The position numbers were made by a program, and so were the translations under genes. Below the pieces are notes generated by a model that saw nothing but the letters and a program-made list of their open reading frames with translations, had not been told where the DNA came from and ran no database searches. 64,000 nucleotides of DNA from JBDNJM01 sp041687755 (GTDB taxonomy: Bacteria; Planctomycetota; UBA1135; GCA-002686595), in the NCBI GenBank assembly GCA_041687755.1, contig JBDNJM010000094.1, positions 1 to 64,000 of the forward strand, read 5' to 3'. Shown here piece by piece: positions 16,558 to 25,677 of the stretch (positions are counted from its first letter, which is position 1; each line of letters opens with the position of its first letter).

Positions 16558-18126
16558 TCAGCAGTTCTGCGACGGCGGCGTCCGCGTCGGCGGCGGCGCG
16601 CACCGTGGCCCGCAGGCCTGCGTCCTCGGCACCTGTGTCGCGACTCGGCCCGCCGCGCAACGGGTCAGCGTCACCAGGCCGGCGCCCAGGGTCTCGCGCT
16701 CCTCGGTTGCGAGCGTCCTACGGATGCCCTCGCCCAGGGGCAGCTCGAGGCGGAAGCAGGAGCCCGGCCCCTGCTTGTCCTCGAGGCTGAGCCGGCCGCC
16801 CATGAGGCCCGCCAACTGCGTGGAGATCGCGAGCCCTAGGCCGGTGCCGCCGAACTTGCGTGTCGTCGAGCCGTCGGCCTGGGTGAAGGACTGGAAGATC
16901 TGCTTGCGCTTGCCCTTGGGGATCCCGATGCCGTCGTCGATGACGCGTACCACTAGCCGGTCAGTGGCGACCAAGTCCGGCTCGACGTCCAGCTCGACCC
17001 GCACGTTTCCGCGACCCTCGCCGTCGGACTCCGTGAACTTGATCGCGTTGCTGGTGAGATTCAGAACGATTTGCCGCAGGCGCAGGGGATCGCCGACGAG
17101 CTGCTCGGGGACGGACCTGCCGACCCGGGCCGTGAGCGCCAGATCGCTGCGGAACGCGAGGGACTCGAGGCTGCGCAGGGCCGAGGCCAGGGCCTCGCGC
17201 GGCTCGAAGCGGATCTCCTCGACGTCGAGGTGGCCGGCCTCGATCTTCGAGAAGTCGAGCACGTCGTTCAGGATGTTGAGCAGCGAGCAGGCGCCGTCGG
17301 GGGGGGCCTGCAGGTAGCTGCGCTGTTCTGAGCTCAGCTCGGTCTCGAGCGCCAGTTTGGTGATCCCGATGACCCCGTTGTGCGATGTACGGATCTCGTG
17401 GCTCATGTTGGCGAGGAACATGCCCTTGGCTTCGCTCGCTTCTTCGGCGGTCCGGATCGTGCCGTGCAACGCCTCGCTCTGCTTCTGCAGGCGTTGGATC
17501 AGCTCGCGGGCGAGGCGGATCGCTGAGCTGCTGCGGGCCCGGATGCGCTCGGCGGAGGCGGCGGTGACCGAGACGTACGTGGCCAGGGCGTACACGCCGG
17601 CGACCTTGATCAGCTCGACGATCGGGTCGAACTCGCGGTACTTGACGAACGACAGCCAGCCGTAGAGCAGCAGGCCGGCGGTCAACCCGGCCTGGGTGAA
17701 CGCGAGGCAGCGCTGCATCCCGAGGTGGGTCTGGTCCAGGCAGTGCGGGAAGGGCACGAAGAAGATCAGACTGGAGTCGCCCTCCGTGCAGTAGACCGTG
17801 ACGCCGAACAGCAGCGTCTCTAGAACGAGGAACACATCGCCGAGGTTCACGGCGCCCGTGCGTCCGAACCAGCGGCGCAGGGCGTAGGTGCTGGCGAGGA
17901 TGAAGCCGAGGTAGACCGAGGCGAAGCCGACCGCGAGCTTGGCGCCCCCCGGGATTCCGAGGGCCTGGTTGTGGGCCAGCAGGATCGGCAGCCAGAGCGC
18001 CCAGCCCCAGCGGCGCATGAACGGGATGGTCTCCACGTGGAACTTTCGCTCGCGCTCGCGACGCGCCACTTTCGAGCGCTTGGGGTCGAACTTGAGCATC
18101 GCTCGCTCGTTGACGAGGCGGCCCAT
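16558..18126 (-). CDS. membrane hybrid histidine kinase, N-terminal and catalytic part (frameshifted)
   Basis: From the ATG at 18126 the protein has a basic start, about six hydrophobic segments over residues ~30-190, then HisKA with His243 in MSHEIRT and a HATPase domain (LVGDPLRLRQIVLNLTSNAI, VIDDGIGIP, FGGTGLGLAIS). The phosphorylation box reads MSHEIRTSHNGVIG where the family usually has TPLN. Good frame ends near 16650; the last ~30 codons are out of frame. A receiver pair follows in other frames. The full product, about 750 aa, would be a tethered sensor with an integral phosphorelay. No partner output protein is adjacent. An internal ATG at 18099 is also possible. Confidence 0.8.
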   Translation of the reverse strand: MGRLVNERAMLKFDPKRSKVARRERERKFHVETIPFMRRWGWALWLPILLAHNQALGIPGGAKLAVGFASVYLGFILASTYALRRWFGRTGAVNLGDVFLVLETLLFGVTVYCTEGDSSLIFFVPFPHCLDQTHLGMQRCLAFTQAGLTAGLLLYGWLSFVKYREFDPIVELIKVAGVYALATYVSVTAASAERIRARSSSAIRLARELIQRLQKQSEALHGTIRTAEEASEAKGMFLANMSHEIRTSHNGVIGITKLALETELSSEQRSYLQAPPDGACSLLNILNDVLDFSKIEAGHLDVEEIRFEPREALASALRSLESLAFRSDLALTARVGRSVPEQLVGDPLRLRQIVLNLTSNAIKFTESDGEGRGNVRVELDVEPDLVATDRLVVRVIDDGIGIPKGKRKQIFQSFTQADGSTTRKFGGTGLGLAISTQLAGLMGGRLSLEDKQGPGSCFRLELPLGEGIRRTLATEERETLGAGLVTLTRCAAGRVATQVPRTQACGPRCAPPPTRTPPSQNC

Positions 18127-18562
18127 GGGGCACGTCCGGAAGGTCCTGGGCGTCCGATCCCGCACCGGCGAGGGCGGCGGGTCTGGCCGGGCGGGGAGGC
18201 TTCTAGGCTGTCGGCTGCACGAGGAGGGGGGGGGGCGAACTGGGCGGCCGTTTTCTGGACTTCTCGGAATCGACGTCGCGGGGCCTCGACCCGGACGGCG
18301 GTGTGGTCGGGAATTCCCGATCTCGAGCCTCGGCTCGATGCCGCAACGGGGGCCCTGGGCGAGGCCATGCACGGCAAGGAGCCCTGTTCCACGCGCCGCA
18401 AGGCCGCGCGGCGCTCATCCTCGGGCCCGGAGAAGGCGCTGGGACCGTTACCTGGTTGCGGTCCGGCCCTTCGGGGGATCCTGCCCGGCTATCCTCGCCG
18501 GCCTGTCGCAGGCTTGTTCCGCTTCCGCTCTTCTGCGCCGCACTCCTTTCTCCAATTCTCTA
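18127..18562. other. divergent intergenic region, no supported gene
   Basis: This 436-bp gap lies between the leftward kinase and the rightward SRPBCC gene and should contain both promoters. It includes a G10 run near 18225-18235. Open frames across it lack domain character. I could not identify a confident -35/-10 pair. Confidence 0.4.
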
Positions 18563-19090
18563 ATGGCCAACGCCTTCAAAGTCGTCCTCGTGCTCGCTCT
18601 GGCCTTCGCCGGAGTCGGCTTCCTGCTGCCGTCGGAGCGCGTGATCGTGCGCAAGATCGAGATTCTGGAGCGCTCCGCGCCGATCCAGGAGGTGCTCACG
18701 GACATGGCGACCTGGCCGGAATGGTCGGCCTGGACGCGCGAGCGCGATCCGATCTCGGCGATGGCGTTCTCTGACCCGACCTATGGCAACGGGGCCTGGT
18801 GGAGCTGGACCGAGGGCGAGGAGTACGGTGCGGGGCGTTGGGTGGTCACCGCGATCCAGGACCAGGAAGGGATCAACCTGGTCATGGACCTGCAGGGGAT
18901 GCTGGAATCGCCGGCGAGGTTCGAGTTCAGCGATACGGAGAGCGGCACGCTGGTCACCTGGACCCAGACGCTCGTGTTGGGCCCCAGCCCGTTCAAGCGG
19001 TGGGTGGGGATGTTGGCCGACAAGCACCTGGGCAAGGACATGGAAACCGGGCTGGTGGGTCTGCGCGGACGCCTGCAGCGGCAGGGCTAA
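18563..19090 (+). CDS. membrane-anchored SRPBCC (polyketide cyclase/dehydrase-like) protein
   Basis: A 175-aa protein. Residues 5-23 are a hydrophobic anchor or signal (VVLVLALAFAGVGFLL). The rest follows the START/SRPBCC pattern: an N-terminal strand with IVRKIEILERSAPIQEVLTD, the helix MATWPEWSAWTRERDP, ending with the long amphipathic helix DKHLGKDMETGLVGLRGRL. Proteins of this type bind hydrophobic small molecules; no catalytic residue can be assigned. ATG at 18563 is chosen because it opens the anchor. It precedes the large glycosyltransferase by 170 bp in the same direction, with no evidence of a shared function. Confidence 0.8.
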   Translation: MANAFKVVLVLALAFAGVGFLLPSERVIVRKIEILERSAPIQEVLTDMATWPEWSAWTRERDPISAMAFSDPTYGNGAWWSWTEGEEYGAGRWVVTAIQDQEGINLVMDLQGMLESPARFEFSDTESGTLVTWTQTLVLGPSPFKRWVGMLADKHLGKDMETGLVGLRGRLQRQG

Positions 19091-19260
19091 GCTTCGAGCC
19101 GGGCTGAACGGGTGGGGCCGGGGTGTCGGGTTCCGCGCGCGCTTCTCCTGCGGGCGGTCCCCTAGCCGGTGGAAGTTTTAGAACCCGCGGTTCCCATTGT
19201 CGGGCAGTGCGGCCGGCTAGGCTTCCGCCGAGGTCGCCGGCGACCCGAAGCAGGAGGGCG

Positions 19261-22200
19261 ATGCCGCTCAACTCCCACGATCCGTCGGTTGACCCTGTCC
19301 AGCCGCTCCTCGCGGCCATCCTGTTGGCCGAGAGCGGCGCCGAGCACGAGCTGCCGTCGCTGCTGCACCAGGCGCGGGCGGCGGCCGCGGGGGGCCTGGA
19401 GTTGGTCGTCGTGGATCGACGCCTGGGCGGGAACCCGCTCGCGGTCCACGGCGCGAAGGTCTTGACCCTGCCCGGCGGCAGTCGCGGCGGGTGTTGGATC
19501 GCAGGCGTCGAAGCGGCTCAGGCTCCCTTGGTGGTCCTGCTCGAGGGCGGCGCGCGGCTGGTCGAGGGCGGGCTGGACGAGGGAATTCAGGCGCTCGAGT
19601 CGGAGCCCGAGGTGGGGGCGGCGATCGGCGACGTGGCCCTGCTGGGGCCGGGCGGAGAGACCGACGGCGTCGTGCACCCGTTCCACATGGGCGACGCGCC
19701 CTGTGCGGGCTGGCTGGAGGCGACCGTCTGGCGACGGGAGGCCCTCGAAGACCTGCAGAGCGTGCACTTTCACCCCGTGGAGCTCCAGCTCTACCAGGAC
19801 CTGCGGCGCGCGGGTCGGGTGGTCGCGGTGGACGGTCCCGCCGCAGCAGTCACGAGGGAGGGCTTCGAGGCTGAAACCGAACACCAGCGGCGCCGATCCG
19901 GGCTGCTGGGCCTGCACCGCCGATCGCGCAGCTGCGCGTCGTTGGAGTTGAGCGTGATCGTGCACGGGCGCGAGGGCATGGCCAACATCGAGCGCACGCT
20001 CGCGTCGCTCGCGCGCCAGCTGGTCAAGCCGGGAACCTTCGAGCTGGTGCTGGCCGCCCAGGCCGAACTGCCGAGCACGGATCGGATCTTGGCGCACCTG
20101 AAGCTCGAGCTTCCGCACGTCTTCGTGCGCACGGCCGGGACGCCCGGGGCCGTTCTCGAAGCCGCCCTGAGCGCGGCGCGGGCCCCGCTGGTCCTGTTCC
20201 TGCGAGCCGGGAGCGTGGCTGATCACGACCTTGTCGAGCGCCACCTCCGGTTCCACGCGAAGCACTCGCGTGCGGCGCTGCTGGGCGGGATCGTGCGCCC
20301 CGATCGGGGCGTGGAGCTGGCCCTCAGCCGGCATCTGTCCAGTTCATCGCGCGGCGCTCCGCGTCGCAGCCTCGACTCGGGCGCGAGCGTGCCGCCCGAG
20401 CAGTTCGAGTGCTCGAACCTGAGCGTGCCCCGCGCGGAGCTCGCGGCGGTCGGAGGTCCGGACCCGGTCTGGGCCTGCACCTCGAACTGCGACATCGACC
20501 TCGGCGCGCGCTTGGCTGCGACGGGCATCGAAGCGACCTACCGCCCGGAGGCGCGCGTCAAGCTGGCCAACCGGACGACGTTCACGGAGCTCAACCGCGA
20601 TCGGGAGGAGTCCTGGAACGAGCGCCTGCGGCTCTACCTGCGGCACCCGCGCCTGCTCCGGCGGTCGGACCTGAACGGGATACCGGCGCAGGACATGGCC
20701 GATCGGTTGGCCGAGCTGGACGCGGTGGCGATTCCCGTCGAGGCCGCAGCAGCCGAGCTGGGCACGATGGACGTCGGCTCGCTCGAACGGCTCGGGCCCG
20801 AGTTCGAATCGGTCGCGCTGGAGACCGTGGACCGGCTCGAGCACCTGCTGGGTAACCTGGAGGAGCGCTGGTGCCTCGCAGGCGTGTCGCGCGGACTCCT
20901 GGAGCTGGGGCTCGACTCAATGGAGCAGCTTTCGGCCGTCGCGGAGGCGGGGATTCCGCCGCTCGAGGGCAAGCTGGGGGCGCGGGTCCTGTGCAGGCCG
21001 GACTGGTCGGACGAGGCGCATCTGCGGCAGGTCCTGGCGATGGCGCTGCCCCTGGCCTCGACGCCCGGCGCGACGCTGTACGTGCGCGTGGATCCGGGGG
21101 ATCCGGCCGCAGCGCACGCCGGTGTGCTCCTGCAGCGCGGCCTCGAGGCGGTTTACGGTCGGGGCGGGGATGCGCCGAACTGCGTTTGCCTGGCCGGTGA
21201 GATTAGCCCGGAGCAATGGCTGCGGCTCTCGGCGGAGTTCTCCAGCGTGCTCGTCACTGCGGGCACGCGCGACCTTGAGTTGCGCCAACTCGGCCTGAAG
21301 TGCCTCGGCTCGCCGGAGGAACTGGACGCGTGGTGCGGCCGCTTCGAGTGGGAGGGGCAGCTGGAAGCCCAAGAGGTGGCCGAGCTAGACCTTTCAGTCG
21401 TGATCACGTCCAACGGGAGCCCCCAAGCGCTCGACCAGCTGCTGTTGACGCTCGCTGCCCAGGACCTGGAGCCGGAGCGCTTCGAGGTCTGCGTGGTGGA
21501 CAACGGTTCCCCGGAACCCCTTTCCGAAACGCTGCCCGCGGCAGATTGGCCGTTCCGCATGAACCTGCTGAGCAGCGCTTCACCGACGAGTCCGGCCGCC
21601 GCGCGGAACCTGGGGCTCGCGGGTGCCACGGGCCGTCTCGTGCTGTTCTTCGAGCCGGAGGCGCGACCGGAGCCGAGTTGCCTGCGCCTGCATCTCGAGT
21701 CCCATGCCGGCCTCGTTGAGCCGCGCGCCGTGCAGGGCGCGACGCCCACCCATGAGCGCTATCGCGGGGACGCCTTGGTCGAGTACTGCGAGCGAACCGG
21801 CCTGCACGGCGGCCGGCCGCCGATGAAGCCTGGATTGATCTACGGCGGGGCGGTGCTCTCGACGAACAACCTTTCGGTCGAGCGCTCGGCGCTGATCGCC
21901 GTCGGCGGCTTCGACGAGAGCTTCCCGCTCGCAGGGGGGGAGGAGACCGATCTGGGTCTGCGGCTCGAGGCGGCGCTCGGCGTGAAGGTGCTCTACCTGC
22001 AGGCGCCGATCGCGCATCTGGATCGTCGCATCGAGGCCCGAGCGTTCGCCCATCATCAGCGCGTCCTCGGCTGGTCGGCGTACCGGCTCGCGATCAAGCA
22101 CGACACGCCCAGCCTGGCCTTCGGCGGGGCGGAGGCCATCGACGACCGCTTGATCGGCGGCCTGGTGGCCGACCTGCGCGGCACCGATCAGGAGCTGGAG

Positions 22201-23040
22201 CAGCTCATCCGGCACCTGGAGCGGCTGGCGGCCAACGAGTCGCCTGTTCACGACCCCGAACTCGAACTGCGTTCGACGATCGAGCGCATCGCCTTCCTGG
22301 AGTACGCCCGCGGGCTCGCTGCGGCGCATCGCGATCGCTTGCCCTTCGAGGAGGCCGGGGGCTCCGTGCCACCGCTTGGGGAGCTGCCCGAGGGCGCGGA
22401 GAACGACGACCTGGCGAACACCGCCTACACTCGAATGGTGTTGGCCCACGCCCAGCGCCTGGCGGAGCGCGAGGCGCGCGACTCGGCCCAGCGGCCGACG
22501 TCTGCGACCCTGCTGATGGAGCTGCCCGAGACGCTCAAAGCGGCCGCAGCAGGCCGGCTGTACGAGCTGGCCCGAACCACGCGGTCCGGCGCGATCTTGG
22601 CAATCGGCTGCGACGGGACCCGGGCGGCCGTGGCTCTCGGCGGCGGCGCCAGCGACGGGCGCGATTTGCGCGTGTACGCGGTGCAGCCGGACATTGCGGC
22701 CTGCGCCGAGGGGCGCGAGACCTTCCTGCACGAGCTGCAAGAGACGGGCTGTCAGCGCTCCGTCCGGCTCCTCGACCTTGCGTTCGACCAGCTCGTGAAG
22801 GGGTGGTCGGAGCCGATCGGGCTGTTGGTTCTCGGCCGGGGCGCCGAGCACCCCGATCTGGGCCAACTCGCGGAGCACCTGACTCCGGAAGCGGCCGTGG
22901 CGGTTGTGGGCCCCAGAGCCGAGGGCGGTGAGCCCTGGCTCTCCGAACTTCTAGAGCGGCTCGGCTTCGAGCAGGACGCTGCAACCGAGCAACTCAGCGA
23001 GTACCGCGTTGTCCGCTCGGCGGCGGGCTCAAACGGGTAG
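19261..23040 (+). CDS. very large multidomain GT2-type glycosyltransferase with C-terminal methyltransferase-like fold
   Basis: A 1259-aa protein. ATG 19261 is preferred over an upstream GTG because AGGAGG precedes it at good spacing. Three GT-A-like units follow. The first (~1-220) is degenerate. The second (~225-480) has LELSVIVHGREGMANIERTL and LVLFLRAGSVADHDL. The third (~710-960) is best preserved, with LDLSVVITSNG, FEVCVVDNGSPEPLS, STNNLSVERSALIAVGGFDE and GEETDLGLR. The last ~170 residues resemble a class I Rossmann methyltransferase (GAILAIGCDGTRAAVAL). Such proteins build surface polysaccharides or glycosylate S-layer-type proteins in the cytoplasm. Which modules remain active is unclear. 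The 3' end overlaps the convergent GH31 gene by 12 bp. Confidence 0.8.
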   Translation: MPLNSHDPSVDPVQPLLAAILLAESGAEHELPSLLHQARAAAAGGLELVVVDRRLGGNPLAVHGAKVLTLPGGSRGGCWIAGVEAAQAPLVVLLEGGARLVEGGLDEGIQALESEPEVGAAIGDVALLGPGGETDGVVHPFHMGDAPCAGWLEATVWRREALEDLQSVHFHPVELQLYQDLRRAGRVVAVDGPAAAVTREGFEAETEHQRRRSGLLGLHRRSRSCASLELSVIVHGREGMANIERTLASLARQLVKPGTFELVLAAQAELPSTDRILAHLKLELPHVFVRTAGTPGAVLEAALSAARAPLVLFLRAGSVADHDLVERHLRFHAKHSRAALLGGIVRPDRGVELALSRHLSSSSRGAPRRSLDSGASVPPEQFECSNLSVPRAELAAVGGPDPVWACTSNCDIDLGARLAATGIEATYRPEARVKLANRTTFTELNRDREESWNERLRLYLRHPRLLRRSDLNGIPAQDMADRLAELDAVAIPVEAAAAELGTMDVGSLERLGPEFESVALETVDRLEHLLGNLEERWCLAGVSRGLLELGLDSMEQLSAVAEAGIPPLEGKLGARVLCRPDWSDEAHLRQVLAMALPLASTPGATLYVRVDPGDPAAAHAGVLLQRGLEAVYGRGGDAPNCVCLAGEISPEQWLRLSAEFSSVLVTAGTRDLELRQLGLKCLGSPEELDAWCGRFEWEGQLEAQEVAELDLSVVITSNGSPQALDQLLLTLAAQDLEPERFEVCVVDNGSPEPLSETLPAADWPFRMNLLSSASPTSPAAARNLGLAGATGRLVLFFEPEARPEPSCLRLHLESHAGLVEPRAVQGATPTHERYRGDALVEYCERTGLHGGRPPMKPGLIYGGAVLSTNNLSVERSALIAVGGFDESFPLAGGEETDLGLRLEAALGVKVLYLQAPIAHLDRRIEARAFAHHQRVLGWSAYRLAIKHDTPSLAFGGAEAIDDRLIGGLVADLRGTDQELEQLIRHLERLAANESPVHDPELELRSTIERIAFLEYARGLAAAHRDRLPFEEAGGSVPPLGELPEGAENDDLANTAYTRMVLAHAQRLAEREARDSAQRPTSATLLMELPETLKAAAAGRLYELARTTRSGAILAIGCDGTRAAVALGGGASDGRDLRVYAVQPDIAACAEGRETFLHELQETGCQRSVRLLDLAFDQLVKGWSEPIGLLVLGRGAEHPDLGQLAEHLTPEAAVAVVGPRAEGGEPWLSELLERLGFEQDAATEQLSEYRVVRSAAGSNG

Positions 23041-24936
23041 CGCCCGATTCTCGCGCAGGAACGCAGGCGCGCGGCCGAGCGGGGTCTCGATCTCGATGTC
23101 GCCCTCGAGGAGGTCGCCGGTCGCAGCGCCCTGAACGCAGGCGCGCCAGCGGCCAGCGGGTAGCGCTACGGTGCGCTCCGTCTGACCCGGACGGCAGGCC
23201 GGCGCGACCAAGAGATCGGGCCCGAGTAAGAACGCGTCGCCCACCTCGCGCAGACGCTCGTCGGTCGAATCGGCGAAGAACAGCGGCCGGCAAACGGGAA
23301 GTCCGGTCGCGGCGCTCTCGGCGAACAGCTGGCGGAGCAGCGGCAGCAGCAACACGCGCAGCTCCAGGTTGAGCTTGATGCGGGCCTCGCTCTCAGGGCC
23401 AAAGGACCAGGGCTCCTTGCGGCAGGAGCTCTCCTCGGCGTGGCCGCGGAAGAACGGCAGGTACGCGCCCAGCTCGAACCAGCGCTCGAACTGCTCGGAC
23501 GAGGGGTCCCCGAAGAACCCGCCGACGTCGGGGCCACTGAACGGTTGTCCGGACAACCCGAGGTTCAAGACCATCGGAACCGCCCACTCGAGATCCTCCC
23601 AGCGGGCCTGGTTGTCGCCCGTCCAGGTCGCGGCATGCCGCGCGCCGGACAGGTGCGCGGCGCGCGTGAGGATAAACGGCGGCGCGCCCGGGTTCGCGGC
23701 CATCCAGCCCTCGCGCGTGGCCTCGGCCATCAGCTGCCCGTACAGGTTGTGGAACTTGGCGTGGTCGCCGCCGCCGGAGCCGCGGTGCTCGACGTGGTCC
23801 GGCAGCGTCTTGCCCGGCGTGCGGAACACCGCCGGCTCGTTCATGTCGCACCACAGCCCGTCGAGCGGCGCAGCCTCCAGGAACCGCTGGACCTGGTCGG
23901 CCCACCACGCGCGCGTCTCCTCGCGCGTGAAGTCCGGGAAGTGGCAGATGCCCGGCCAAACGCGGCCCTTGGCGGGCTGCCCGCCGGGCAGCGTGACGAA
24001 GTGATCGCCGGCGAGCCCGCTGTCGTAGGGCTCGTAGCCGGGAGCGACCGCGATGCCGGGGTCCAGGATCGCGACCGCCTTGAAGCCCATCCCGTGGAGC
24101 TCTTCGATCAGCTCCTTGGGATCGGGGAAGGCCTCCGCGTTCCAGGTGAACACCCGGTAGCGGTCCATGTAGTCGATGTCGAACCAGATCGCGGAGCAGG
24201 GCAGGCCGCGCTTCACGAACTGCCGCGCCACCTCGCGCACCTCGTCCTCGTTCATGTACGAGTACCGGCACTGGTGGTAACCGAGGGCCCAGTCGGGCGG
24301 CGCGGTGATCGAACCGATCAGAGCGCTCAATGCGGACTGCACCTCTTGGGGCGATTCGCCCTCGATGACGTACAGGTCGAAGGGCTCGCCCGCGAAGTCG
24401 AACTCCACGCCGTCATCTGCCGTGTGCACGATGCCGCGGTGGGGCGTGTCGGCGAGCACGCCCATCGCGCGCCCGTCGGGCAGCAGGCATAGGACGTAGG
24501 GGTGCGACTGGTAGAGCGAGGGCGTCAGGTCGCTGTAGGCCCAGGCGTCGTGGTTGTAGGTCACGACGTGGCGCTTGTTGCGCACGAACGGACCGGCCGC
24601 TTCACCCGTGCCGAACAGCAGCGTCCCAGCCGGCACAGGAACCTGGGCGCGCATCGTCGCGCCGTCCCACTCGAAGCGCCGGCGCTCGCGCGGCTCCCCC
24701 GTGCGCAGCATCTCGAACTCGGGCACGTGGGCCAGCACGATGCTGGGCGACTGGGGCACGCGGCCGTCGTCGGTGCGCGGCGAGTAGACGGTGATCGTGG
24801 CGCCGTGCTCGACCGGCCCGGTCGTGCGTGCGCGCAGCACGAGCAGCTCCTTCAGGCCGTCTCCGGTCAACGGCTGGTCAGCGAGGCGCGAGCCGTTCTC
24901 GGCTGCGTTGGGGCGCAGGGGACTGGAGTCCGACAT
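23029..24936 (-). CDS. GH31 alpha-glucosidase/xylosidase-type glycoside hydrolase
   Basis: A 635-aa protein with no signal peptide, so probably cytoplasmic. The N-terminal beta-sandwich precedes a TIM barrel with SAIWFDIDYMDRYRVFTW. The nucleophile is Asp364 in LWCDMNEPAVF and the acid/base is Asp441 in TWTGDNQA. Downstream FSGPDVGGFFG and YLPFFRGHAE are classical GH31 features. The enzyme hydrolyses alpha-linked glucosides or xylosides with retention; substrate not predictable. ATG 24936 is chosen because it follows the upstream lipoprotein stop by two bases (TGA-AC-ATG), implying translational coupling. The 3' end overlaps the convergent glycosyltransferase by 12 bp. Confidence 0.9.
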   Translation of the reverse strand: MSDSSPLRPNAAENGSRLADQPLTGDGLKELLVLRARTTGPVEHGATITVYSPRTDDGRVPQSPSIVLAHVPEFEMLRTGEPRERRRFEWDGATMRAQVPVPAGTLLFGTGEAAGPFVRNKRHVVTYNHDAWAYSDLTPSLYQSHPYVLCLLPDGRAMGVLADTPHRGIVHTADDGVEFDFAGEPFDLYVIEGESPQEVQSALSALIGSITAPPDWALGYHQCRYSYMNEDEVREVARQFVKRGLPCSAIWFDIDYMDRYRVFTWNAEAFPDPKELIEELHGMGFKAVAILDPGIAVAPGYEPYDSGLAGDHFVTLPGGQPAKGRVWPGICHFPDFTREETRAWWADQVQRFLEAAPLDGLWCDMNEPAVFRTPGKTLPDHVEHRGSGGGDHAKFHNLYGQLMAEATREGWMAANPGAPPFILTRAAHLSGARHAATWTGDNQARWEDLEWAVPMVLNLGLSGQPFSGPDVGGFFGDPSSEQFERWFELGAYLPFFRGHAEESSCRKEPWSFGPESEARIKLNLELRVLLLPLLRQLFAESAATGLPVCRPLFFADSTDERLREVGDAFLLGPDLLVAPACRPGQTERTVALPAGRWRACVQGAATGDLLEGDIEIETPLGRAPAFLRENRALPV

Positions 24937-24938
24937 GT

Positions 24939-25535
24939 TCAGAGCGCGCGGCGGTTGTGCGCGATCAACGACATGCGCTGCACCACCTCGCCATCTTCCT
25001 CGACGGTGACCGCGACCGGTGCGCCGGCCGTGGCCGTGTCGAACCACATGCGCGTGATCACGCCGGGCTGCAGCTCCATCTCGTACTTCCACGCGTCGAA
25101 TTCGCCGGCCTCGGTGCGGACGATCTCGCGCGTAATCTCGGTGCTCAAGGCGGGGAACGAGGCGTGGTCGCGCAGCTCGCGCCAGGTCGCCCGGTCGATG
25201 CTGGGCTCGCCGACAGGCGTGAGGTCCGCGAGTACGGTAACGCCGCGCATCTTGCAGCCTTCGAGGTCCGACTCGATCCACTCGGTCTCTTGCACGGAGT
25301 CGGCCATCCCGAGCCCTTGGATGGTCATCGCAGTGAACGTCTCCGGGGGGTGGGACCAGCGAATTTGTTCGGGCGTGTACGGCGGCCGAGCAAGGCCTTC
25401 GGCGACCTGGGGCTGTAGGCTCGTGGCGGGACCGGGCGAGGGGCCTAAGCTGGACTGGAAGGCGCGGTCGCCGGCGCAGGCGGCGAGGCCAAGGGTCAGT
25501 CCGAGCGAAGTGAGGGCGATGAGGATCGGGCGCAT
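24939..25535 (-). CDS. lipoprotein of unknown function
   Basis: A 198-aa protein with a typical lipoprotein leader (MRPILIALTSLGLTLGLAAC, Cys20). The mature part contains IRWSHPPETFTAMTIQGLGM and a C-terminal beta region with EFDAWKYEMELQPGVITRMWF and VEEDGEVVQRMSL. It looks like a protein assayed with its own modification or scaffold pattern rather than an enzyme; no family recognised. Its stop lies two bases before the GH31 start, so the two are probably co-translated, although the GH31 enzyme appears cytoplasmic. Confidence 0.7.
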   Translation of the reverse strand: MRPILIALTSLGLTLGLAACAGDRAFQSSLGPSPGPATSLQPQVAEGLARPPYTPEQIRWSHPPETFTAMTIQGLGMADSVQETEWIESDLEGCKMRGVTVLADLTPVGEPSIDRATWRELRDHASFPALSTEITREIVRTEAGEFDAWKYEMELQPGVITRMWFDTATAGAPVAVTVEEDGEVVQRMSLIAHNRRAL

Positions 25536-25608
25536 GGCAGGAGAATACCGGGAGAGCTGCTGCAGAGCCCAGGGACACGCCCCGGAACCGGGAGGGGGGG
25601 ACGTCAGG

Positions 25609-25646
25609 CGCCCGTGCCTGCCCCAGGGCGGGGGCAGGCGCGGGCG
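25609..25646 (-). terminator. 16-bp GC hairpin after the first ECF gene
   Basis: Arms at 25609-25624 and 25631-25646 pair with one mismatch around a 6-nt loop. The hairpin lies 30 bp beyond the stop of the minus-strand ECF sigma gene and before the next start at 25535, so it probably ends that transcript. No T-tract is visible. Confidence 0.5.
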
Positions 25647-25677
25647 CACGGGGTCGAGCGTCCTCGGTTGAGCCGGC

